A stretch of 64,000 nucleotides of DNA from DATBGZ01 sp036557785. GTDB lineage: Bacteria; Actinomycetota; Actinomycetes; Mycobacteriales; Micromonosporaceae. Each line of letters opens with the position of its first letter. Position 1 is the stretch's first letter. The position numbers and the translations under genes are program-made. Positions 16,919 through 25,037 of the stretch are shown here, piece by piece. The stretch lies in contig DATBGZ010000082.1 in assembly GCA_036557785.1 (NCBI GenBank), positions 1-64,000 of the forward strand, in the 5' to 3' direction. The notes below the pieces were generated by a model, which did not search any database, was not told the origin of the DNA, and was given only the letters and a program-made list of their open reading frames with translations.

Positions 16919-17440
16919 TCAGCGCCGGCGGATGACCAGGACACGGGAGTCCACTGTGGGCGGTGAGGCGAACGCCGATCGCGGCAGCGGCATCCCTTCA
17001 GACAGTCGCCACCGCCGTCGCCACCACGCCGGGCCGCGGCCCGCGACGAGTTCCCGGACCGCGGCCCGCTGCAGCACCAGATCCGCCGCGACGAGCGCGG
17101 TGTCGCGCCCGAGCAGCAGGTGCAGCAGATCGGTGGTGAGGTGGTATGGCGGGTTCGCCACCACGCGAAACGGCCGGTGTGGTGGGCGCAGGCAGCGCAG
17201 ATCCGCCTCGACGACCTCCACGGGGTCACCCGCGAAGCGGGAGCGCAGCAGCGCGCAGCGTCGCGGATGAAGCTCCACCGCGACGACCCGGGCCCCAGCC
17301 CGAACCAGGCAGCGGGTCAGTGCGCCGTGGCCTGCGCCGAGGTCGAGCACGAGCTCGCCCGAGCGTACCTGTGCGCTATCGACGATCCGCTGTGCCCAGG
17401 ACTCGAGCAGCGGGTGCCATCCCCACCGTCGGTCGGCCAC
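16919..17440 (-). CDS. Short Erm-like rRNA adenine N6-methyltransferase
   Basis: The 173-residue Rossmann methyltransferase is of the KsgA/Erm superfamily. The SAM site is VLDLGAGHGALTRCL, the acidic loop VVAVELHPRRC, and the catalytic motif VVANPPYHLTTDLLHLLL. MPLPRSAFASPPTVDSRVLVI matches the end of the Erm catalytic domain. The roughly 70-residue C-terminal helical domain usual in Erm is absent and the protein ends right after this block. The short Erm(37) of M. tuberculosis is similarly reduced, so the form may still be active. The expected reaction would be methylation of 23S rRNA A2058-region adenine, giving macrolide resistance; the neighbourhood gives no further support. GTG start at 17440. 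Confidence 0.8.
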   Translation of the reverse strand: MADRRWGWHPLLESWAQRIVDSAQVRSGELVLDLGAGHGALTRCLVRAGARVVAVELHPRRCALLRSRFAGDPVEVVEADLRCLRPPHRPFRVVANPPYHLTTDLLHLLLGRDTALVAADLVLQRAAVRELVAGRGPAWWRRRWRLSEGMPLPRSAFASPPTVDSRVLVIRRR

Positions 17441-17527
17441 GACGGACCGCCGCAGCCATCACGCAACATCCCACGAACCGAACCTACGGACGTCCCGATG
17501 CTGCGGGCAAACGGGTTTGTGCGGTGC

Positions 17528-19237
17528 TCAGCGGCGGGTGGCCTCGGCAAGGGCGTCGCGGGCGGCCCGGTAGTCGTCCCGGACGCGGACCACAGGGGAC
17601 AGGACGAGGCCGTCGGCGACCGCGGCGACGGAACGGGTCAGGCGCCGGGCGGCGCGGGCGCCATGGCGGCGCGCCGCCATGGTGACCGCGACCCGCGCCA
17701 CAGCGCCGAGCACCAGTCCAGCCAGCAGCCCGCCGACGAGCAGCACGGTCGGCCAGGGCAACCGGCCCACCGCGGCCTGCGCCGGCGTGGGGATGGCGAG
17801 CGCGAAGAGCACCCATCGGACGACGAGCCAGGCCAGGCCGGCCAGGGCCGCGCCGAGGAGCAGCAGTTGCCCGAGCCCGATCGCCCGCCACCAGGCCCGC
17901 GCGCGAGCCTGGCCCAGGTCGGTGCGCACCACCGCGACATCCAGCGCGTCAGGGACGTCGTCGGCCCGCTCGCGGGCGGCATCGAGCATCACCTGGGGCC
18001 AGGGCGGGCGCAGGCCATGCCCCGCCGTATCGCCCAACGCCCGGGTGGCGAGCGTCACCCGGGCCCGCGCTGCCGGCGAGGCGGGTGGCACGGCCGGGGC
18101 GCCGACGGCAGCACCGGGGCGCGGCCGCGGTCCGGCCAGGCCGATGCGGCGCAACGGATCCCCACGCAGCCGGCGCAGCCACCGGGTCACCGGCCACCCA
18201 GTGTGCCTGACGGCACGGTACACATAGGAGTCGCGCACTGCCCGGGCGATGCTCGGCACACCCGCCGCCGCGCAGAGCGTCTCGACCAGCGGCGCTCCGG
18301 CGTGATCCAGCTCGGCGGGCTGCGCCGCCATCACCGATCCGAGCCGTTCGACCGCAGCGTCCACGTCGGCGGCGACCCGCCGCAGGAACGAGGCCCGGGC
18401 TTCGACCGCGCGGGCGAGCACCTCGCGGAGGTCGTCGGCGCCAGGACTGTCCACAGTAGAGGTGGGCACGACCGGTACCCCGTCCAGACCGTCCTCGCCA
18501 AGGATGTGAGCGAGATCGTCCAGGCAGAGCCGCAGGTCCGCGGTCGAGAGTCGGTCGGCCTGGTTCAGGGCCACCACCGTGATGTCGCCGTGGTGCCGGA
18601 ACGTGTCCCGGTAGCGCTTGTGCACGGTGAGGTCGGCGTACTTCTGCGGGTCGAGCACCCAGACGACGAGGTCGACCAGTTCCAGCAGGCGGTCCGCCTC
18701 GATGCCGTGCCCACGTTCGACCGAATCGATGTCGGGCAGGTCGAGCAGCACCAGGCCGTCCAGCGCGGCGTCGCTCACCGCCGTGAACCGCACACCTATG
18801 CCGAGCCAGTCGAGCAGCGCGGCCGCGTCCTCGTCGGTGGGAACGAGAACCCGATCGGCGTCGCCGTGGGCCGCGCCGGACTCGTCGGTGAAGACGGCCG
18901 CGTGGGCGATGCCGGTGGTGGGGCGGCGCAGACCCGCCGGGCTCAGCGGCGTTCCGGCGAGCGCGTTGAAGAGGCTGGACTTCCCGCTACCCGTGGTTCC
19001 CGCGAGCGCGACGATCGTGTGCGAGCCGGACAGCGACAACCGGGTGCCGGCCCGCTCCACCACGCCGCCAGCGTGCTCCACTGTGGACGATGCCAGGTAC
19101 GGACCAGCGAGGGCGACGAATCGCGACAGCGCCGCCACCCGGTCCGGAATCCGCGCCAGGCTCCGGTCCCGCCCGCGACGCTCCCGCGGCCCCCGCACAC
19201 CCCGGTCACCGGGAAGTCGTTCACCCACCTGGACCAT
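17528..19237 (-). CDS. Dynamin-like/YfjP-type membrane GTPase (second of pair)
   Basis: The 569-residue GTPase has G1 LAGTTGSGKSSLFNAL (about residues 78-93), G3 LLDLPDIDSVE, and G4 ALNQADRL. The C-terminal third holds two hydrophobic segments (LGQLLLLGAALAGLAWLVVR and PTVLLVGGLLAGLVLGAVA), suggesting a membrane hairpin. It is translated from ATG at 19237, 17 bp inside the upstream GTPase gene, implying coupled expression and probably a heteromeric complex. Paired dynamin-like proteins in actinobacteria are known to act at membranes in septation or stress; the specific role here is inferred. Confidence 0.82.
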   Translation of the reverse strand: MVQVGERLPGDRGVRGPRERRGRDRSLARIPDRVAALSRFVALAGPYLASSTVEHAGGVVERAGTRLSLSGSHTIVALAGTTGSGKSSLFNALAGTPLSPAGLRRPTTGIAHAAVFTDESGAAHGDADRVLVPTDEDAAALLDWLGIGVRFTAVSDAALDGLVLLDLPDIDSVERGHGIEADRLLELVDLVVWVLDPQKYADLTVHKRYRDTFRHHGDITVVALNQADRLSTADLRLCLDDLAHILGEDGLDGVPVVPTSTVDSPGADDLREVLARAVEARASFLRRVAADVDAAVERLGSVMAAQPAELDHAGAPLVETLCAAAGVPSIARAVRDSYVYRAVRHTGWPVTRWLRRLRGDPLRRIGLAGPRPRPGAAVGAPAVPPASPAARARVTLATRALGDTAGHGLRPPWPQVMLDAARERADDVPDALDVAVVRTDLGQARARAWWRAIGLGQLLLLGAALAGLAWLVVRWVLFALAIPTPAQAAVGRLPWPTVLLVGGLLAGLVLGAVARVAVTMAARRHGARAARRLTRSVAAVADGLVLSPVVRVRDDYRAARDALAEATRR

Positions 19238-21080
19238 CGTCGGCCCCCGCCTGCGAACGCAACTGACCCCGGGCGGCCCGGACGGCATCGGCCGCCGCCC
19301 GCAGCCGTACGTCCGTGTCCTCGTCGATCCCTTGCTCGGCGAGCAGGCGCCGGAACCGTGCGGCGTCCTCGTCGAGCAGCCCATTGATCCGATCCAGCAG
19401 CAGGGTGCGGGCCTGGTCCGCGAGCCGCCGGACGGCCTGGTCGCCGAAGATCGCCTCGAGCACCTTCTGCGCCGCGATCGTGGTGCCACCCGCGACGGCG
19501 ATCTCGGCTCCCGTCGGGATGAACGCCGTGGCCGTGAACACCGCGATCATCACGGCCAGGCCGAGCGCGTTGACCGTGTACGCGCCGACCCTGGCCAGCA
19601 CCGCGCGGTCCCCGGCCTCGGCCTGCACCAGCCCGAGCACATCGCGTTGCCAGTCGCGAATGCTTCGATCAGCGGATGCCTCCAGCGAGGAGTCGGCACG
19701 CGCGAGCTCCGGGCGTGCGACGAGCAGCTCGCGCCCGGCGGGGTGGGCCCGCCACGCCGCGCTGCTGCGTTCCGCACCGTCGCCCACGGCTGCCCGCACG
19801 AGCGCGACCAGGCCAGTCTCCACCGCCTCCTGCACGGTCTCCCGCGTGTTCGGCCGACCCGTAATGGTGGAGAGAACGCGGTCGCGTGCCCGCCCGACGC
19901 GCGCCTGCAGCCCGCGCATGAACTCGCCCGTCCCGACGAGCTGCTGCCACCGGGCGAGCACCTCGCCGCGCAGCATGCTGCCGTCGACGACCGCGCGATC
20001 GACGGATTCACGCGCGTCCTGGTAGGCCGAGTCGACGGCCTCGCGCAGCGTCGCGGCAGCGATGCTCTGGTCCTGCGCGGCATCGGCCAGCCCCCCCACG
20101 GCCGGGTCGAGGGCGGCCACCGCGCCGTCGACCGTACGGCGGACGACCTCCGCGCGACCGACCGCGTCGCCGGCGAGCTGCGTGAGCCAGACGGCGACCG
20201 GCTCGACCGCGAACGCCGGCAGCAGCTCACCGATCACGTCGTGCTGCTCCTCGACCACGAACAGCGCCGCGTCACCCAGCCCCTGCTTGTCGAGCATCTC
20301 GGTCAGGTGCTCCGCGACGGTCGGCCCGCCGCCTGGCGGCACCCGGTCGAGCACCAGCGCGACCGACGTACCACGGTGGCGTGCCAGGTCGAGGAAGTCC
20401 CACGGCACCGCGTCGGCGTAGCGTGCGGCGCTCGTCACGAACAGCCACAGGTCGGCCGCGGCGAGCAGCTGCTCGGCAAGCGTTCGGTTGCTCTCCACCA
20501 CCGAGTCGATGTCCGGTGCGTCGAGCACGGCCAGCCCGGGCGCCAGCGCCGGCGACTCCACGATCCGGAGCGCGTCCGGGCCCGCGTTGGGCTCGGCCGG
20601 GCCGCCGTGGTCGTGGACCCGGGCCAGGTTCGGCAGCAGCCGCGCCTGGGCGAACCATCCGGCATCCTCGGGATGGCAGACGAGGACCGGGCCACGGGTC
20701 GTCGGTCGAAGGATGCCGGTCGGCGTCACGGGGGCCCGCACCAGGCTGTTGACCAGCGTCGACTTGCCGGCGCCCGTCGAGCCGCCCACGACCACGAGCA
20801 GCGGCGCGTCGAGCCGGTACAGCCGGGGGATCAGATAGTCGTCGAGCTGCTCGACGATGCCCTCGGATCGGCGCCGGGACGCCGCCGCGTTGGGCAGCTC
20901 AAGGGGAAACGCCGCGGTGGCCACGGCATCGCGCAGCGCGGACAGCGCCTCGGCCAGCCGCAGCGCCGCCGTCGACGGCCCGGATGGCCGGGCCGGAACG
21001 CTCTGGCCGCGGGGCTCTGCCGGAACGCTCTGGCCGCGGGGCCTGGTCACCCGCTCAGCGTGCCGGAGACCGTGACCCAT
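19221..21080 (-). CDS. Dynamin-like GTPase (first of pair)
   Basis: The 619-residue protein has a GTPase domain with G1 VVVGGSTGAGKSTLVNSLV (about residues 94-112), G2 threonine within LRPTTRGPVL, G3 VLDAPDIDSV and a degenerate G4 (VALVLDRVP). A long helical stalk region follows, then a hydrophobic patch (VNALGLAVMIAVFTATAFIPTG) and a C-terminal helical bundle. The N-terminus includes a nine-residue duplication. It overlaps the second GTPase gene and is divergent from the 45-residue membrane protein at 21233. The degenerate G4 may lower guanine specificity. Confidence 0.82.
   Translation of the reverse strand: MGHGLRHAERVTRPRGQSVPAEPRGQSVPARPSGPSTAALRLAEALSALRDAVATAAFPLELPNAAASRRRSEGIVEQLDDYLIPRLYRLDAPLLVVVGGSTGAGKSTLVNSLVRAPVTPTGILRPTTRGPVLVCHPEDAGWFAQARLLPNLARVHDHGGPAEPNAGPDALRIVESPALAPGLAVLDAPDIDSVVESNRTLAEQLLAAADLWLFVTSAARYADAVPWDFLDLARHRGTSVALVLDRVPPGGGPTVAEHLTEMLDKQGLGDAALFVVEEQHDVIGELLPAFAVEPVAVWLTQLAGDAVGRAEVVRRTVDGAVAALDPAVGGLADAAQDQSIAAATLREAVDSAYQDARESVDRAVVDGSMLRGEVLARWQQLVGTGEFMRGLQARVGRARDRVLSTITGRPNTRETVQEAVETGLVALVRAAVGDGAERSSAAWRAHPAGRELLVARPELARADSSLEASADRSIRDWQRDVLGLVQAEAGDRAVLARVGAYTVNALGLAVMIAVFTATAFIPTGAEIAVAGGTTIAAQKVLEAIFGDQAVRRLADQARTLLLDRINGLLDEDAARFRRLLAEQGIDEDTDVRLRAAADAVRAARGQLRSQAGADDGPGG
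20992..21042. repeat. 27-bp tandem duplication at the 5' end of the first dynamin-like gene
   Basis: GCCGGAACGCTCTGGCCGCG and four following bases occur at 20992-21015 and again at 21019-21042. The 27-bp period encodes a nine-residue repeat around RGQSVPA. It lies in a variable N-terminal extension before the GTPase core, so it probably does not affect catalysis. Confidence 0.85.
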
Positions 21081-21168
21081 GACGCCCGTTTTGCCCCGAA
21101 CCGACCCGCCGGGGTCAGCGGCGGGCAGGTGTGCGGATCAGCGGCCGACGAGCAACTGAACGTGGATG

Positions 21169-21196
21169 TTGCGATTACGGACAGTTGCGGTAGGAT
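21169..21196 (+). promoter_or_regulatory. Candidate sigma-70-type promoter for the 45-aa membrane protein
   Basis: TTGCGA (21169-21174) and TAGGAT (21191-21196) are 16 bp apart, with TSS expected near 21203, followed by a roughly 30-nt leader carrying GGGAGGTAAGGAG. The spacing and match are good for an actinobacterial housekeeping promoter. Confidence 0.5.
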
Positions 21197-21232
21197 CGTC
21201 GCTAACGTCCCATTTCGGGAGGTAAGGAGCTC

Positions 21233-21370
21233 ATGGACGCGATTGAGATGCCCCCTGAGGAGGTGGTGGGAACCGCCTTCGGCCGGGACATCACCACGCA
21301 TACCCTGATCGGGCTCGGCCTCATCGCCTGCACGCTCTTCGTGATCTGGCTCGTGCGTCGCAACGCCTGA
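21233..21370 (+). CDS. 45-residue single-pass membrane protein
   Basis: The ATG at 21233 is preceded by AAGGAG at 4 nt, the strongest ribosome site in this part of the window, and a good promoter lies upstream. The product (MDAIEMPPEEVV at the start) has an acidic N-terminus, one membrane helix (LIGLGLIACTLFVIWLV) and a positively charged end (RRNA), so the topology is N-out/C-in. It is divergent from the dynamin-like GTPase pair and may be a partner or regulator of those membrane proteins; this is inference from position. No family recognised. Confidence 0.7.
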   Translation: MDAIEMPPEEVVGTAFGRDITTHTLIGLGLIACTLFVIWLVRRNA

Positions 21371-21385
21371 GCAGCGATCGGTTCC

Positions 21386-22297
21386 TCACGCGCTGGTCAG
21401 CACGAAGTCGGCGATGGCCGCGCCGAGCAACCCACCGGCGTCCTCCTGCAGGAAGTGACCGGCGTCGGGAATCGTGACCATGCGCGCCCCGGGCACGATC
21501 CGAGCCAGCACCGGCCCCATCGCGGTGGTGATCGGGTCGCTGTCGCTGAACGCCACCAGGAACGGTCTGTGCCAGGCGGAGAGCCGCTGCCACGCCAACC
21601 GGTTCGCGCTCGACGCCGGGTCGTCCGGGGTGGTGGGCACCAGGTCGGGCATGGCCCGCGGTGCCGCCTTCCAGCTCTCGTCCGGGAACGGAGCATCGTA
21701 GGCGGCGAGCACCGACGCCGAGGGCGGCGTCAGGCAGCCGGCACGCACCAACCGTCCAATGTCGAGCGTGGTGGCGACCCGGACCATGTCCCGGAAGCGC
21801 AGCCATACCTCGGGCATCGCCTGCTCGCCGGTGGGCAGGCCGGTGTTCGTGGCGACAAACCCGGCGAGTCGCTCGCCGTTCTCCGCGAGCAAGCGCAGAC
21901 CGATCAGGCCGCCCCAGTCGTGCCCCACGAGGGTGACGTCGTGCAGGTCCAGCGCGTCGAACAGCGCCGTGCGTACCCACTCGACATGCCGGGCGTACGA
22001 GTGCTCCGCGACGTCGGCGGGCTTATCTGATCGACCGAAGCCGATGAGATCGGGCGCGACCGCGCGCAGCCCCGCGCTGGCGAGCACCGGAAGTACCGAG
22101 CGCCACAGGAATGACCATGTCGGGTCCCCGTGCAGGAGCACCACGGTCGGCCCCGAGCTCGGTCCCGTTTCGACGTACGCCATCCGCAGCCCGTCGCCCA
22201 CGTCGACGTAGGACGGCGGGTACGGGAAGTCCGGTACCGCGGCGAACCGCTCGTCCGGCGTGCGCAGTGCGGGGCGAACGGCCATGGGCGCCAGCAT
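21386..22297 (-). CDS. Haloalkane dehalogenase-type alpha/beta hydrolase
   Basis: The 303-residue enzyme of alpha/beta-hydrolase fold resembles haloalkane dehalogenases of subfamily I. Evidence: VLLHGDPTWSFLWRSVLPVL (oxyanion loop), the nucleophile elbow LVGHDWGGLIGLRL with Asp as nucleophile followed by the halide-binding Trp, the catalytic acid in LVAFSDSDPITT, and the catalytic His in IPDAGHFLQED. The opening LRTPDERFAAVPDFPYPPSY is typical. It would hydrolyse alkyl halides to alcohols. Start is ATG at 22297 or 22285; neither has a strong ribosome site. Natural substrate unknown. Confidence 0.85.
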   Translation of the reverse strand: MLAPMAVRPALRTPDERFAAVPDFPYPPSYVDVGDGLRMAYVETGPSSGPTVVLLHGDPTWSFLWRSVLPVLASAGLRAVAPDLIGFGRSDKPADVAEHSYARHVEWVRTALFDALDLHDVTLVGHDWGGLIGLRLLAENGERLAGFVATNTGLPTGEQAMPEVWLRFRDMVRVATTLDIGRLVRAGCLTPPSASVLAAYDAPFPDESWKAAPRAMPDLVPTTPDDPASSANRLAWQRLSAWHRPFLVAFSDSDPITTAMGPVLARIVPGARMVTIPDAGHFLQEDAGGLLGAAIADFVLTSA

Positions 22298-22415
22298 GAC
22301 ATGCGGGCCCGGCCACCGGCGCCCACGAATCCTGGGCGTGTTGGTGCCGGGATCCCGGTCTGTCGTGCGGTAGACACTGCACCAGCACGCTTATGCGTGC
22401 CGAGCTGGAGGATCC

Positions 22416-23072
22416 ATGAGCGAGTTGACCCTGCATCAGGTCGCCGTGCTCTCCGCGCTCATGGTCGAGGCCCGCGAGCTGAGCAACGCCGAACTCGCCG
22501 AGTTGACGGGAGGCGGGCTGACCGGAGACGACCGTCGGCAGCTGGTGTGCCGCGGCCTCATCGAGGAGCGGCGGGTGGGCCGGTCGTACGCCTTCGAGCT
22601 CTCTGCCCAGGGATGGTCCATGGGCCTGTCGGTGCTGGCCGAGCAGTCGCGCGGCAAGGGAGCAGCCGCGACCACCATCCGGATGCTGCTCACCGGGCTG
22701 ACCCGGGCGCTGGATGTCCGTGGGGTCGATGCCCGGTCGTTCTTCGGGTCCGAGCCGACCGATGGAGCAGGTGGTTCCGCGATGACTGAGCCTGCGGTGC
22801 CCGATGTGGACACTGTCGAGGACCGCATCCGCATGAGCTACGCCAAGCTCGCCAACGAGCCGGCCGGCTGGGTCAGCCTGGCCGACCTGCGCGACCTGCT
22901 CGACGACATTCCGAGGTCGGAGCTCGACACGGCCCTGAAGTGGATGGCGGTCCAGCCGGGCGTCCGGCTCATCCCGGTCGCCAACCTGAAGTCACTCTCC
23001 ACAAGGGAGCGAGACGCCGCGCTGCGCTTCGGCGGCGAAGAGAACCACGCGTTCGCGATCGAGGGATCATGA
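22416..23072 (+). CDS. Tandem winged-helix-like protein, partner of the downstream ATPase
   Basis: The 218-residue protein has an N-terminal winged-helix segment: HQVAVLSALMVEARELSNAELAELTG, then LVCRGLIEERRVGRSYAFELSAQG, with the pattern helix-turn-helix plus wing (residues 7-72). A variable linker (about 112-130) leads to a second small domain (EDRIRMSYAKLA, VSLADLRDLL, ELDTALKWMA, VRLIPVANLKSL), also likely winged-helix. GGAGG stands 4-5 nt before the ATG. The stop overlaps the ATPase start (ATGA), so the two products are probably made in fixed ratio and act together. I do not recognise a characterised family. Confidence 0.75.
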   Translation: MSELTLHQVAVLSALMVEARELSNAELAELTGGGLTGDDRRQLVCRGLIEERRVGRSYAFELSAQGWSMGLSVLAEQSRGKGAAATTIRMLLTGLTRALDVRGVDARSFFGSEPTDGAGGSAMTEPAVPDVDTVEDRIRMSYAKLANEPAGWVSLADLRDLLDDIPRSELDTALKWMAVQPGVRLIPVANLKSLSTRERDAALRFGGEENHAFAIEGS

Positions 23073-24955
23073 CAGCCATCACAGCGGGGCCGGATGCTCG
23101 GCTCGCAAGCTTCGCCGCGGCGCGATCACTGACCGATGGCGAACGCCGCGCCCTGGCGGCGCTGAAGTTCGATCTCGCGCCGACGCCCGACGACGTCTGG
23201 CGCCCCTCACCGTTCAACGTGCCCGATCTGCACCGCGAGGTCGTGGAGAGCATCTTCGATGGCGTAAGCCAGGCGCGGGCAGCCGACGACAGTTGCCCGC
23301 TCGGCGTGGTGCTCCAGGGTCCGGCCGGTTCGGGCAAGACCCACCTGCTGGGCATGGTCCGCAGCCGGACGCAGCACGACGGCGGCTACTTCTTCCTCGT
23401 GAGCCTGTTGTCGGGGACCCAGTTCTGGGAGAGCACCGCCCTGTGCATCGCCGATGGGATGCTGCGGGAGAGCGTGGGCTGGAGCTCACAGCTCAAGGCG
23501 TTCCTGCGCCGGCTCGGCACGGCATTGGGGTTGGCGCCGGCGTTGCGCGACGCGATCGCGGGCGACGCCGCGCTCAAGTCGGGCGACCTGAACGCCTTCA
23601 TCGGGGCGTTGCGGGACAAGGACCGCGCGCTGGGTATGGAGACGCAGCACACGGCGCGGGCGTTGGTCCTCTATGGCGCCGCGGATCACGCACTGCAGGA
23701 TCTCGGCTATGCCTTCCTCACCTCGCTCGGCCTGGGCGACTTCGACGAGCGGGCCGACTGGGGCCTCGCCGTCGAGCCCCGACCGGCCGCGCTGATCGTG
23801 CGCGACATCTCCCGCCTGCTCGCCCTCACCGGCAGCCCTACGGTGATCGCCTTCGATCAGCTCGACACGCTCTTCGCCCAGTCCGGCGGGTCAGCCATCG
23901 GCACGGGAGACGCGGTCAGCGCCGAGGCCGCCACGATGATCGGCCAGGTGGCCGACGGACTCATGTCGCTGCGCGAGGTCACCCGCAAGGCGCTGATCGT
24001 GGTGGCCTGCATCCCGGACACCTGGAAGATTCTGCGCCGTGAGGCGGTCGGGCCCGTGCCCGATCGGTTCCGCGAGGCACCCTTCCTCGGCCGTATCTCC
24101 AACGCGAAGGTCGGCATGGCGATCGTCCGCAAGCGGCTGGAGGGCCGTTACGGCGACGTCGGATTCCGCCCGCCCTACCCCACCTGGCCGATCCGGGAGC
24201 TCGCGTTCGCGGAGGCGGCGCACTTCACCCCTCGAGCCCTGCTCAAGCGCGTGGAGCGGCACGCAGTCGCCTGCCTGCGGCGTGACGTGGTGGTCGCGCT
24301 GGAGAGCCTGGAGGACGAGGAGTTCTCCCTCGCCGACCTGCCGCCGGTCCGGTCGGAGGGCTCGACCTTCGAGGAACTGGACGCGCGTTTCGCCAACCTC
24401 GTGCGCCAGGCCGACGTGCAGGAGGCGTTGCACCGGTACACCGAGGACGCGCGGGTACCGGAGTTGCTCGCGGCTGGCCTCGGCGCGCTCGTCGTCGAAC
24501 TCGGCGACCCGGCGTACAAGGTCGACCCGATGCCGAGCAACCGGCCTCCGCTGCACGCGCGGCTGCGCCGCACGCTCGACGAGGGCACCGACGACGAACA
24601 GCACTGGGCGTTCCGCGCCATCGCCAGCGGTCACCCGGGTGCGGTGATGAGCCGTATCAACGCCGCGTCCACTGTGGCTGGTCTGCACGCCGCCGTGCCG
24701 AAGCGGCGGCTGTTCCTGCTGCGCAACGAGCGGTGGCCATCGGGACCGAAGACCACGGCGACGGTCAACGGGTTCCACGCCAAGGGCGGGCAGACCCTGC
24801 CGTTGGAGGCGGACGACCTGCGGGTGTTCGAAGCGCTGCGCGTCATGCAGCTCGAGCGTGACGGGCGGCTCGCGGCGTGGCTCGCGGACCGGCGGCCGGC
24901 CAGCGGCACGGCCCTGTTCTGCACGGCGCTGGGGCTGGGCGGACCCAGGTCGTAG
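23069..24955 (+). CDS. Large P-loop ATPase coupled to a winged-helix protein
   Basis: The 628-residue protein carries Walker A GPAGSGKT (residues 84-91), a Walker B-like strand TVIAFDQLDTLF (258-269) and a later strand ALIVVACIPDTWKIL, resembling an ORC/STAND-like ATPase arrangement. The region LAFAEAAHFTPRALLKRVERH (about 372-392) resembles the sensor-2 plus small helical domain of such ATPases. The C-terminal 200 residues are unassigned. Overlap with the upstream winged-helix gene and an 82-bp gap to the MoxR-like gene suggest a four-gene unit. No signal peptide or membrane segment. Function unknown; DNA- or complex-remodelling is plausible. Confidence 0.78.
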   Translation: MTAITAGPDARLASFAAARSLTDGERRALAALKFDLAPTPDDVWRPSPFNVPDLHREVVESIFDGVSQARAADDSCPLGVVLQGPAGSGKTHLLGMVRSRTQHDGGYFFLVSLLSGTQFWESTALCIADGMLRESVGWSSQLKAFLRRLGTALGLAPALRDAIAGDAALKSGDLNAFIGALRDKDRALGMETQHTARALVLYGAADHALQDLGYAFLTSLGLGDFDERADWGLAVEPRPAALIVRDISRLLALTGSPTVIAFDQLDTLFAQSGGSAIGTGDAVSAEAATMIGQVADGLMSLREVTRKALIVVACIPDTWKILRREAVGPVPDRFREAPFLGRISNAKVGMAIVRKRLEGRYGDVGFRPPYPTWPIRELAFAEAAHFTPRALLKRVERHAVACLRRDVVVALESLEDEEFSLADLPPVRSEGSTFEELDARFANLVRQADVQEALHRYTEDARVPELLAAGLGALVVELGDPAYKVDPMPSNRPPLHARLRRTLDEGTDDEQHWAFRAIASGHPGAVMSRINAASTVAGLHAAVPKRRLFLLRNERWPSGPKTTATVNGFHAKGGQTLPLEADDLRVFEALRVMQLERDGRLAAWLADRRPASGTALFCTALGLGGPRS

Positions 24956-25037
24956 CCGAGGCTGCCGGATCGCCACGGCCCGCGCAGCGCCTCGCGGCCC
25001 GGGCGCCGCGGCGCCGTCGAGCGGGTAGCGTGGGGCC

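Noticed and set aside
22416..24955. Assignment of the winged-helix/ATPase pair to a named anti-phage system
   Set aside because: No nuclease, methyltransferase, toxin or reverse transcriptase is adjacent and no specific system motif was recognised; the claim would be speculation.
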